Shown: positions 56,201 to 63,657 of the stretch, one piece after another
Layout: every line of letters starts with the position of its first letter
Position numbering within the stretch: position 1 is the first letter of the stretch
Assembly (NCBI GenBank): GCA_009746045.1
Contig: RPFO01000184.1
Coordinates: 422,381-486,380, forward strand
From: Mesostigma viride
Taxonomy: Eukaryota > Streptophyta > Mesostigmatophyceae > Mesostigmatales > Mesostigmataceae
Direction of reading: 5' to 3'
Length of the DNA stretch: 64,000 nucleotides
Translations under genes and position numbers: made by a program
The notes under the pieces: generated by a model
Told to the model about the DNA's origin: nothing
Seen by the model: only the letters and a program-made list of their open reading frames with translations
Database searches by the model: none

Positions 56201-59200
56201 TCACGCTCCTCCCGTGGCTACTATAATGCCGACATTGTTCCGATGGAAAACGAGGGCAACAGCAAGAGAAGCTCACGCTCCTCCCGTGGCTACTATAATG
56301 CCGACATTGTTCCGATGGAAAACGAGGGCAACAGCAAGAGAAGCTCACGCTCCTCCCGTGGCTACTATAATGCCGACATTGTTCCGATGGAAAACGAGGG
56401 CAACAGCAAGAGAAGCTCAGTGTTCCTTCAGATCCCCCCAAAACTCGGTGCAAGTTATTATTTGCTAAATTTACAGTTAACTAGACACAATCCACGACTC
56501 CCCAACTCACTGGCAGAGTAACGGCCGGGTCGCTCCTCCTCTTCCGAGTCGCTGCGGTCGTCTGCGATCTCATCCTGTCATCCCCCGTCACGGCGATTCA
56601 TGCACACATGCCAGCAACCATCCCTCGTCACGACAACATGCACACGTGCCAGCAACCATCCCCCATCATGGCAGCATCCACACGTGCCAGCAACCAAGGA
56701 GCGAAGCAAAACAAGCACTGCACAGATGAGCCTACATCCCCATTCTTCGTTACAGGCCGCTAGCTGTACTGTAGATCATGGATCAAAACTATTCAGCCTT
56801 GAGACTGGGGATAAAGAAGTGCTATATATGATTACCATCACCTTCAACAATTTCTTGCTATACATTATTACCATCACCTTCAACAATTTCTAACTGTCAA
56901 CAATGGCGGAAAAAAGGCGGCCACCACCGGCTTCGCCAGCATGGCAAGGAAACGTGGTGAGAGACCAGACTAGGAGCCACGCAGCGAATGCCACCCAGTC
57001 TCCCACAGCATGGCATGCAGCCTGCCTGCTGACTGCTCAACGAACGACTATCAACCACCGACGACTACGATAGCCACACACCCGCGCACCCTTCATCCCG
57101 CGCGGCTCGTCGATATGATCATAGACCAGCAAGCAGCAAGCACGATATAGCCATCCATCAATCTAACCTCACCCCTAAAAATAAAATCCACCGCTCCCGC
57201 CACACCCCTCTGCGGCACCGCCAGCCAAAGCTACTATGATGACACTATAACCAGTACAACTACGAATGACACCACACCTAGGATGACCCTATAGTGATCA
57301 CGCAGCAAGACCCCAACCTGCTCTGCCAGCTTGGGTGACCAACAAAAAAAGCCTACAACAACCGAGCAGCCACTGCTGAGCAGCCGCGGCCTCCCCATAT
57401 GCCCCACCAGCTTGGCAACTAGATAACCAACAATCGCTCGATAGAGCCAGTGAGAGTATGAAGGCAGTAAGAGCTGCCTCACTTAATAGCCTGCCTGCGC
57501 AACAGGCACCCGCCACCCCGCGTCTTTGCCTGCTCGGCCAGCCTGGCATGATATCGGGATGACCCTGACGATGACGACCTGCTACAATGACTCCGTAACG
57601 AATCACACAGCCAGCCCCCCCCACCTGCTAGGCCAGTCGATAGGACACGACATGAAGTTGCTAGTCACACAGCCAGCCACCACCACCTGCTAGGCCAGTC
57701 GATAGGACACGACATGAAGTTGCTAGTCACACAGCCAGCCACCCCCACCTGCTAGGCCAGTCGATAGGACACGACATGAAGTTGCTAGTCACACAGCCAG
57801 CCACGACTGCACACCAGCCGACAGTTGCACGGTCGCGAGCCCCCCACCTGCTCCTCCAGCCTTGCATGTAACCAAGATGACCTACAACTAGCCACACAGC
57901 TAGCTCCCCCCCTGCTCCGCCACCCTGGCTAATAATAGATAACCCCACCTGCTCCGCCAGCTTCACGAATACACAAGACAGCCACGTGTCCCCCACCTGT
58001 TCCGCTGATAGACAAGGCAGTGGCCCCCACCTGTTCCGCTGATAGACAAGGCAGTGGCCCCCACCTGTTCCGCTGATAGACAAGGCAGTGGCCCCCACCT
58101 GTTCCGCTGATAGACAAGGCAGTGGCCCCCACCTGTTCCGCTGATAGACAAGGCAGTGGCCCCCACCTGTTCCGCTGATAGACAAGGCAGTGGCCCCCAC
58201 CTGTTCCGCTGATAGACAAGGCAGTGCCCCCCACCTGTTCCGCTGATAGACAAGGCAGTGGCCCCCACCTGTTCCGCTGATAGACAAGGCAGTGGCCCCC
58301 ACCTGTTCCGCTGATAGACAAGGCAGTGGCCCCCACCTGTTCCGCTGATAGACAAGGCAGTGCCCCCCACCTGTTCCGCTGATAGACAAGGCAGTGGCCC
58401 CCACCTGTTCCGCTGATAGACAAGGCAGTGGCCCCCACCTGTTCCGCCAGCCTGGCCGCCATCTCGGCTGCCTTGCGCCGCTCCTCCTCCAGCTTGCGGC
58501 TGCGCTGGATCCACGCGGCCGCGCTCATGTCCTCCTCCGGGTCCGCCTCACCCAGTGTCTTGACGGACCGCAGCTTGGCCTCCTGCCGCCGCGTCTCACG
58601 CATGCTGCCACAGGGTTATAATGACCGTGGACGGTCACAGGGACCATTAGTTTCACCGCGGATGGTTACAGTGACCGCAGATGGTGAGAGGGACCAGGAG
58701 GGTGGCCATGGAATGTTCGAGTGACCATGGATAGGCGTAGTGACGATTGTTAAAAGTGGCTGTTACAGTGGCCATGACAGAGAGCGTTACAGGGAGCGTT
58801 GAAGGGCCACTGCAGGAGCGCTACAGTGCCCATGATGGTGAAATTAAATCCAGTGACCATGACAGTGACTACACACGTGTGGTATCGTCAACCATGCTAC
58901 TCGCCCCAATTTCAGGCAACGCGTCGATGTGACTTCTGGCAGATGTAACTTCTGGCACAAACATCTCAACCACACTCTTTCAAGGAGACAACTCTAATGC
59001 TATCTCTATCCCCAACTCTCCTTCCCCTACTCCTCCATAACCCTCCGTCGATTGCAGTCAAGTGACTTTGTTATCACACTCTTTGACACTACACTGGCGT
59101 ACAACGCAAAAAATTACACTGCCAAGTGTTATCACAGACAAGCTGCCCGGTAAGCCAAACACTGCCAGGAAGTACCTTTCCACACGGCGGGCAAGCTCGG

Positions 59201-59882
59201 CCGCCTTGGCATCCCTCTCGGCCTTCTCTGCCTGCTCGCGGGCCTCTTTCTCTCGATCTGATTGGGCTTTGCTCGCCTTGCCGTCGTCCAGCTTGAGAGG
59301 CTTCAACCCTAGGGAGATACGGATGCGGTTAGTTTCCTCGATGCTGCACGATATTTCGCCATTGCTCTCCGTGATGGCCGCGCGAACAGAAAAGTCGGCC
59401 TCGCCGCGTTTGGACGGGGCGTCACGCCCTGCATCCCGCACCGCACCGTCCGAACCACCTTCCCGATCCCCGCCGTTCTGCCTCTTCAGGTCAGAATCCT
59501 TCTCGCGCTTGTATTTTCCCTCCTTCTCCGCCATTCTTCTTTGATACTCCTGTTTTTCGCGCTCGCTTTCAGCATCCCCATCCCTGTAGTCCTTGGTCTC
59601 TCGATTGCTGACGTCCGTCCGTCTCTGGCTGTCTTCCCCGTCGTTCGGCTGTCGACCGTCTCTATCGTATTTACTCTCGGTTTTCCTGCGATGATAGTCA
59701 TCTGCACGGTCAACTTCTGGGCTTGCTCGCTTCCTTTTGCTCTCCCCTTCCCTCCGCTCGTCCCTGTGCCTGCCGCGATACTTGTCGCTTTTCCCTCCAT
59801 AGCTGGCATCGACATCCTCTCCTTCTTCTCTGTCCATGTGTCTCCTCCTATCCTCCCTTCTGTCTTCACCATCTTCTGACAT
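41559..59882 (-). CDS. SART1: SART1/SNU66/DOT2, U4/U6.U5 tri-snRNP splicing factor
   Basis: Fourteen exons: 59882-59176, 58604-58439, 56574-56511, 54934-54821, 53789-53696, 51287-51224, 51003-50911, 50141-50025, 47924-47834, 47398-47337, 46352-46283, 44833-44501, 43585-43122, 41942-41574. All phases agree, giving 936 codons. The N-terminus is RS/RD/E-rich, then EETNRIRISLGLKPLKLDD (snRNP-binding SART1 hallmark), VKTLGEADPEED, AAWIQRSRKLEEER, YSAKDLKGL, MILTLKDSAVIADGDINE, ENVSVAEQKKRE, SEYYTQEEMAAFKRPK, SLERSRRLALK, GKGLAGALKLL, LTPKEAFRQLSHRFHGK and TPYVVLSGVINPGQSSDATN. Order and spacing follow plant DOT2. It bridges U4/U6 to U5 and is needed for spliceosome activation in the nucleus. Start: ATG 59882, although TTGGCAG just upstream could be an acceptor of a 5' UTR intron. 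End: reading on past 41574 adds VSFC and stops at 41559; plant DOT2 continues, so a further exon (perhaps 41087-41040) is possible. Introns are full of tandem repeats. Confidence 0.95.
41999..42125 (-). repeat. 22-bp minisatellite, about six units
   Basis: Forward unit GGGGGTCGTGAATGGTGTTT plus TG. On the SART1 sense strand it is CAAAACACCATTCACGACCC, C-rich, and lies just upstream of the exon 14 acceptor (41943). Confidence 0.85.
42545..42727. repeat. Degenerate 25-26-bp repeat
   Basis: About seven units of CTTCTACCCTTCTATACTCT plus AAACAA in the SART1 intron between exons 13 and 14. Confidence 0.75.
42779..43137 (-). repeat. Copies of SART1 exon 13 end plus donor
   Basis: The true junction is GAGTTCGGCCGTGTG|gtgagtacagg (forward 43111-43137). 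A copy 37 bp downstream reads TTTGGTCGTGTG|gtggtcacagg (43074-43098), and another reads TTTGCTGTGTG|gtgaggacagg (42779-42801). Confidence 0.75.
43794..44168. mobile_element. MITE with Tc1/mariner-like ends, copy 2
   Basis: Terminal inverted repeats CCGTAGTGGTCAAAATCACT / reverse complement at 44150-44168. Interior blocks (TCGCAAACTGCTATTGATGG, TTCACCTTGTTTTGGGGTCG) are shared with 7645-8063. The right flank is TA and the left AA, so the target site is not intact or is mutated. It lies in the SART1 intron between exons 12 and 13. Confidence 0.8.
46443..46492 (+). repeat. Dispersed repeat fragment
   Basis: TGATTTCTGGCCTGCGCTG(A/G)GT...GTCTCAT is shared with 40095-40146. It lies in a SART1 intron. 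Confidence 0.5.
46870..47000 (-). mobile_element. tRNA-derived SINE-like repeat, copy 2
   Basis: Inverted copy of 201-331. On the minus strand it starts GCGAGAGGTCCCCAGTTCGA, continues TTCCGGTC and runs to TGATCAGA. The B box is intact. It lies in the SART1 intron between exons 10 and 11. There is no complete tRNA fold. Confidence 0.5.
47252..47352 (-). repeat. Copy of SART1 exon 10 end plus donor
   Basis: The true ACCGGCAGCGGCAG|gtagtg (boundary 47337/47336) has a copy ACCGGCGGCGGCAG|gtagtg at forward 47252-47271, 79 bp further into the intron. Confidence 0.7.
48061..49238. repeat. 64-bp minisatellite, 18 periods
   Basis: CTAGTC recurs every 64 bases exactly from 48071 to 49223. Unit text includes CACAAGGAACCTAGTCTAAC, AAGGCCTAACGAACCCTACA and CCCAAGCCATTAGACCCCAC. 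Variants (TAACAAGG/TAGAAAGG, CACAGG/CATTGG) are interspersed, which indicates ongoing homogenisation. The array sits in the SART1 intron between exons 8 and 9. Confidence 0.95.
49304..49349 (+). repeat. Interstitial telomere motifs
   Basis: TTTAGGGTTTAGGGTTGAAGG and GATTTAGGGTTGAAGG, plant-type telomere units, just beyond the 64-bp array, whose own unit contains ACGAACCCTACACCC. Confidence 0.6.
49470..49560 (+). repeat. Dispersed repeat, copy 2
   Basis: CTTGGGGAGACGTCCACTTT ... CCCCCAACGGGGACACGAGA, ending in TAATTAATTAATTAA. It matches 39957-40050 inverted. The TTAA-rich tail suggests a retroposon 3' end. Confidence 0.55.
49740..49785 (-). repeat. Copy of SART1 exon 8 end plus donor
   Basis: Sense: GACGGCGGCCTTAAGCGGCC plus CACC|gtgagg, against the true GATGGCGGCCTTCAAGCGGCC plus CAAG|gtgagg (boundary 50025/50024). 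Between them gtgaggcatt occurs twice more (about 49983-50010). Confidence 0.75.
51297..52794 (-). repeat. 1.5-kb array of 7-bp units in two variants
   Basis: Forward GGGCACA (51297-51800, about 72 units), then GGTCACA (51801-52001, about 29), GGGCACA again (four units, to 52030), GGTCACA (52031-52778, about 107) and one GGGCACA. On the SART1 sense strand it is CCTGTGC/CCTGTGA, ending 10 bases before the exon 6 acceptor. Because the period is not a multiple of three, every frame stays open in long stretches; the long frames here are artefacts. Confidence 0.95.
53276..53696 (-). repeat. Ladder of copies of SART1 exon 5 end plus donor
   Basis: The true sense end is GGCAAGTACGACGACCG|gtgcgtgg. 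Progressively diverged copies lie at forward 53626-53650, 53551-53575, 53491-53514, 53401-53428, 53359-53384, 53313-53337 and 53276-53300. Several keep GT after the copied exon end. Units are about 35-75 bp. Confidence 0.8.
53760..54166 (-). repeat. 121-bp repeat copying acceptor plus SART1 exon 5 start
   Basis: CGTTCTCCA recurs at 53769, 53890, 54011 and (as CGTTTTCCA) 54132, a constant 121-bp period. Each unit carries, on the sense strand, CCACTACCAG|AGGAGG(A/G)CGAG(C/T)TGGAGAACGT or a close form: the acceptor and first about 25 bases of exon 5. The copy nearest the rest of the exon (53789) is the real one. Confidence 0.85.
54960..55275 (-). repeat. 26-bp minisatellite upstream of exon 4 acceptor
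   Basis: Forward unit GAAGAGGGGCAAGGAGGGCT plus ATTGAA, about 11-12 copies. On the sense strand this is a C+T tract ending in AG (CCCTCCTTGCCCCTCTTCAA plus TAG), so each unit resembles a polypyrimidine tract and acceptor. Confidence 0.9.
55604..56419. repeat. 72-bp minisatellite, 11.3 copies
   Basis: Unit GAGGGCAACAGCAAGAGAAG, CTCACGCTCCTCCCGTGGCT, ACTATAATGCCGACATTGTT, CCGATGGAAAAC. Copies 1 and 7 share GGCCACTG in place of GGCTACTA, a sign of a six-unit block. The period is a multiple of three, so long frames are open on both strands (plus: SKRSSRSSRGYYNADIVPMEN-like, 24 residues). It lies inside the SART1 intron between exons 3 and 4. Confidence 0.95.
56576..56697 (-). repeat. 40-bp repeat beside SART1 exon 3 acceptor
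   Basis: About three units containing forward CATCCCCCGTCACGGC and ACACATGCCAGCAACCATCC, adjoining the exon 3 acceptor. The sense phrase GACGGGGGATG just before the acceptor recurs as GACGAGGGATG and GATGGGGGATG upstream. Confidence 0.7.
57312..58440 (-). repeat. Array built from SART1 exon 2 end plus donor (34-bp units and diverged copies)
   Basis: From 57995 to the true donor at 58437, ACCTGTTCC recurs every 34 bases exactly: 14 occurrences, the last being the real exon 2 junction GCGGAACAG|gtgggg. Each unit therefore repeats nine exon bases and the donor. Further into the intron, older variants of GGCTGGCGGA(G/A)CAG|gtgggg occur near 57948, 57918, 57842, in a 62-bp repeat at 57603-57805, and near 57525 and 57312. 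Confidence 0.9.
58618..58870. repeat. Degenerate GTGACCATGGA-type repeat
   Basis: Loose repeats of (A/G)GTGACC(A/G)(T/C)GGA(T/C)GGT(C/T)ACAG in SART1 intron 1 next to the exon 2 acceptor. Too diverged to give a clean period. Confidence 0.5.
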
Positions 59883-60879
59883 GCTTTCTGCCAAAGAAAC
59901 CTACCACACTTGTTACACTTTTCTTTCCTAGCGACTTGTCTCTTCGGCCTTGTCCGCGAAGCCGAATTTATTACTGCAGCCTGCAATCGCACGTCCCAAT
60001 TTCATGAGCTTATTGCTCACCAGCTATTACTGTATGTATACAGCTTCGTGGTTGATGTCATTATACTGCCGTGCGCGAATAGAACTTGACCGCATTGTCA
60101 AATGTCAATGGCCGAGAACGTTACCGCATTGTCAATGATCACAAACTCACAACTAAAAAACCTCTCGTAGTCCCCAAAACGTATGTATTGGAGGCTAGTA
60201 AGCACTTGCAGTAGAATCGTGGCCCCAAGTACGCGGGGATGTCTGATGATGTAACAGTCCACGTTACGGTACCCTAGTACCATCCATCCGATATAATACT
60301 AATACATCCGATATAATATACCGGCCCACGGCCACTATAGACTGATTAGTGATTAGACTCTCTGCGGCCCATGGGCATGGGCGGCGTGGGAAACAACTGA
60401 ACTGAAGTGAACTGAAGTGAACTGAACTGAACAATCATGTCTTATAATTATTTCAGGAAAACAAGCTAAAGGGGGGTGGGATGCTTCGCATCCCCCCTAA
60501 AAGACGGTGCGAAGCCGACCGTAACTCTACTGAGTAGTCGAGTTTCAGTTCGATCCGTAGTCCGCCGACAGACTATGATGGCGGCCGGCAACTCGATTCA
60601 AGTCAACTGAACTGACTAAGCTTATGAAGGGGGCTGAAAAAAAGGAAAAAGTCGGGAGACAAATAACGACACGCTGTGTGGGCCTGAAACACCCGACCGC
60701 AGTCCGTCGGTCCGCCCTTCCCAGTTCCCACCCACCCGGAGGCCATTTGCCGCCTCCGTCATTGAGCGAACCGACGGACGCTCCGCCCCAGGCGAGCCGG
60801 CGAGGTCGCAACCCCCCTCCCCCCTCAGCGAGCCGATGGTCTTTACATGTATTGAGGTCAGTCGCAATGAGGCCCCCCG
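59883..60879. other. 5' flank of SART1, intergenic
   Basis: Presumed SART1 promoter and 5' UTR. TTGGCAG about 9 bases before the ATG could be an acceptor for a 5' UTR intron. Short AACTGAACTGAA repeats occur near 60400-60430. No other gene is recognised. Confidence 0.4.
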
Positions 60880-61440
60880 CCCTCCTCAGCGAGACGCCAG
60901 AGTCTGCGGGATCCCCCGTCCCGGCGTCATCCCACGCGCCCACCCACCCACCCGGAGATTCCCCCCCCCCCCCCCGTCAGCCATCATGATGCGCCCCCCC
61001 GCCGGCTGGAAAAGTACGAAGATCCGCCACAAGATGCCTCCCCGCCCGAGTGAGACGGCGAGGTCTCAATGAAGGCCCCCGCGCCCCCCCACCCGGCCCG
61101 CCACCGCTACCCGGAGGTCCCCCCCCCCCCCCCCCCCCCGCACAGTGAGACGGCCCGCCCCGGCTAGCTGGGCGAGGTCTGAGGGCCCCCCGCCCTCCTC
61201 AGCGAGACGCCTGAGTCTACGGGATCCCCCGCCCCCCGCGCCCACCCACCCACCCACCCGGAGGTTGGCCCCCCCCGCCCCCCCCCGCACAGTGAGACGC
61301 CCCGCCCCAGGCGAGGTCGCAAGGCCCCCCGCCCTCCTCAGCGAGACGCCATAGTCTGCGGGATTCCCTCGCTGCCCCGGCCCCCGCCCCCCCCCTCCCC
61401 CTCCCTCCCCCTCCCTCCCCCCCTCCGCCCCCCGACATGT
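60880..61440. repeat. GC-rich degenerate repeat of about 140-180 bp, three units
   Basis: Each unit has CCGCCCTCCTCAGCGAGACG plus CC..AGTCTGCGGGAT(C/T)CCC, then CCCACCCACCC and long C runs (60884, about 61190, about 61330). Long open frames here result from the C-rich composition. Confidence 0.65.
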
Positions 61441-61871
61441 AGGGCTTGACGGCTTTCGTCCGTCAAGCCGACCGTCACTCTAGAAGGCGACCCAGTTTCG
61501 GTAAGCCGACATGTGGCAAGTCGCGAAAGTTCGACCAACTACGCGCCAGTCAAGCTCTATCGAGTCGCTAACGTCAGAATGTCGCGAGACGACTTTAAAG
61601 CCATTAAAGAGCCCAGCGACTGAACGCCAATAGTATCCCACTGAACAAATGATCTCCGTCCGCCGCCCAAGATACAGCGTCTTCGGTCCAACCACGCACG
61701 GAAGCCTGTACGATATCCAATTTCCGTCGACTTGCGCCCAACCGGGAAAGGCGAAAAGGACACCAGTCGATCACGAGTTGATCACTGAAATGTACGGCCG
61801 GAAAGTTACGGCGTACGGGGCACACGATGCCCGATGGTCTTTCATGTAGGTAGATAAAAGAGCTTCCAAGC
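61441..61871. other. Intergenic, CGAC/GTCG-rich
   Basis: No gene is recognised. Overlapping short frames on both strands show no known motif. The stretch may be part of a decayed element related to the flanking MITEs. Confidence 0.35.
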
Positions 61872-62206
61872 TACATTCATTCCCGCGTTAAGTTACGATC
61901 GCCGCCAAAATCTGGACGTCGTAACTTAAAGCGGGAACGTAACTTAACGTGGGTAGGTAACTTTAGTGGTAGAACTAGGCTAGCAGCCCACCCCCGCCTC
62001 CTCTGACGGACTTCTATACGGCAATCGACAGCTCTCGTCAAGCCCGATCCAGCTGCAGCATCGAAGTCGCCCGAAGTCCATTTTTCCGGCTAGATATTTA
62101 CGGAAAGTTGGGCGTTGAGGTTTACGCCGCCAACTGAATCTTCGCGTCGTAACTTAACGCGGGAACGTAACCTTAAGAATCGTAACTTGACGCGGGAATG
62201 AGTGTA
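61872..62206. mobile_element. MITE with TIR TACATTCATTCCCGCGTTAA
   Basis: The left end TACATTCATTCCCGCGTTAA plus GTTACGAT is mirrored by ATCGTAACTTGACGCGGGAA plus TGAGTGTA at the right end, with few mismatches. Internal sub-terminal repeats (CGTAACTTAA(A/C)GCGGGAACG) recur. There is no coding capacity. Confidence 0.65.
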
Positions 62207-62338
62207 CCTGTAGTCGCCCGGCCCAGATGGAAAAATAATGCTGCCACAAAGTGCAGGCTACAAAGTGTGAAATCACCGCTGGAACATAATTTATAAACTG
62301 AAATGTCGAAAACTCCTGGATCAAGCTACAATACAATA

Positions 62339-62578
62339 CAGGCATTCACGCCTTAAGTTGGGTTGGCTTCAGTTGTGTTCACGCCTTAAGTCGGTTGGGT
62401 CAAATGGGTTTCCGGCGGCATTCCAAGTTCAAAGTAGTTAAGAATAGTATGTTTAAGTATCTTTAGTTCAAATTAGTAGAATTTAGCAGAATCATATTCA
62501 CGCCTTAAGTTGGGTTCGAGCCTTAAGTTGGGTTGACCCCTCAAAAACCTCGAACCCAACTTAAGGCGTGAATGCCTG
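62339..62578. mobile_element. MITE with TIR CAGGCATTCACGCCTTAAGT and TACAATA duplication
   Basis: The 240-bp element has matching ends CAGGCATTCACGCCTTAAGT plus TGGGTT, and TACAATA directly on both sides (62332-62338, 62579-62585). The exact TIR/TSD limit is ambiguous because ACAAT or CAA also fit. No coding capacity. Related ends are at 62615-62690 and 63527-63657. Confidence 0.75.
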
Positions 62579-62614
62579 TACAATACTGTAGGATCAGGAC
62601 ACACACATAATACA

Positions 62615-62690
62615 TGCATTCACGCCTTAAGTTGGGTTCGAGGGTTTCTTGGGGTCAACCCAACTTAAGGCGTGAACCCAACTTAAGCCG
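62615..62690. mobile_element. Short inverted-repeat relative of the CACGCCTTAAG MITE
   Basis: GCATTCACGCCTTAAGTTGG and GTTCGAGG..., followed 15-20 bases later by CAACCCAACTTAAGGCGTGA. It is a nearly palindromic 76-bp hairpin, probably a deleted MITE. Confidence 0.6.
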
Positions 62691-62699
62691 TTACGTTAC

Positions 62700-63526
62700 C
62701 ATAACTTGCGACCCACAGCCCTGCTGAAGGACTTCAGGGTGTCTTTTGATAGCTCTCGACAAGGCCGATCGAACTGCACTAATATAAAGAATTCACCATC
62801 AGTCCGAAAGTCGTATTTCGGGTCGGAACTTGGATGCAAGTCCTCAAACCGGCTGTGGGCAGGTGAAGCACCCCATCGTGCTAGCCAAAACTTGGGTGTG
62901 CTGCATAGGGCATGCGCGTTCTATGCGGCGCGGTAATCGTGGCTATTTACTCTCTAGCCTCGTCTTCCCTAGCATCCGGACTCAAACAGTAATCCCGTCC
63001 ATGGCCACTGTCACCAGGACTGGTCTACTTAACGGTGAACGGTTTGCACGTGAATACCAACAACGTTGCTGATCCCGGCGAAATGATATGTCGCCATGTC
63101 AGAGAGCGCAGCAACCCTTACGACAAGAAGGCCATAGCCGCTCAATTTTTGCCGGTTTGACAGCTTGCCCTTGCCACCTGCCCCTTCTCGCCTGTGGTGT
63201 CTCGTTTCTGCTTTTTGCTGGACGCTGCCCCGCTGCCCGAAAACAGTGCGTTCCATTTGGCCTTATATTATCAGTTTTGTCGGGCATTGTCATGTCGCAT
63301 TTATGATGGGTTCTAATGTGACGAACGCGTTTGAACAGCAAGCCGTTTGCCCATGTATATAATACAATGATGACTGATTTCAGCGCCCAACTGACCAAGA
63401 CATGCAGTGAATTTTATAGATGCTTAGTGTTGGATGGCGCGGAAACCCTGTCGGACCACCGGCGCGGGAAAAAACTCAAGTCGCGGCAGTCAAAAATCAG
63501 TGCCACACCGCGCTAGAAGCCCCTAC
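62700..63526. other. Intergenic, no recognised gene
   Basis: 62722-62800 (AAGGACTTCAGGGTG, GATAGCTCTCGACAAGGCCG) resembles 61998-62060 (CGGACTTCTATACGG, GACAGCTCTCGTCAAGCCCG), suggesting a shared decayed element. Short frames on both strands have no recognised motif. Confidence 0.4.
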
Positions 63527-63657
63527 ACGCCTGAAGTTGGGTTTTTTCTAGTACAGCCATCAGCCTTAAGTTGGGTTCGCCATGCAGCCCACTGCGACCC
63601 AACTTAAGGCGTGAACGCAACTTAAGCCAACCCAACTTGAGGCGTGAATGCCTGTAG
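63527..63657. mobile_element. Diverged copy of the CACGCCTTAAG MITE
   Basis: CACGCCTGAAGTTGGGTT at the left and AACCCAACTTGAGGCGTGAA plus TGCCTGTAG at the right, with internal CCTTAAGTTGGGTTCG and CGACCCAACTTAAGGCGTGA. Confidence 0.6.

Noticed and set aside
55541-56521. Plus-strand 326-codon Arg/Ser-rich repeat protein
   Set aside because: A 72-bp minisatellite within a SART1 intron; open frames also exist on the other strand, so openness is not evidence of coding. Kept only as a low-interest finding.
57727-58603. Minus-strand 183-225-codon frames with GGHCLVYQRNRWG repeats
   Set aside because: Only the part from 58604 to 58439 is coding (SART1 exon 2); the rest is read-through of the 34-bp intronic array.
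60545-61440. Overlapping Pro/Gly-rich frames on both strands
   Set aside because: Result of C-rich degenerate repeats; no start context, splice support or motif.
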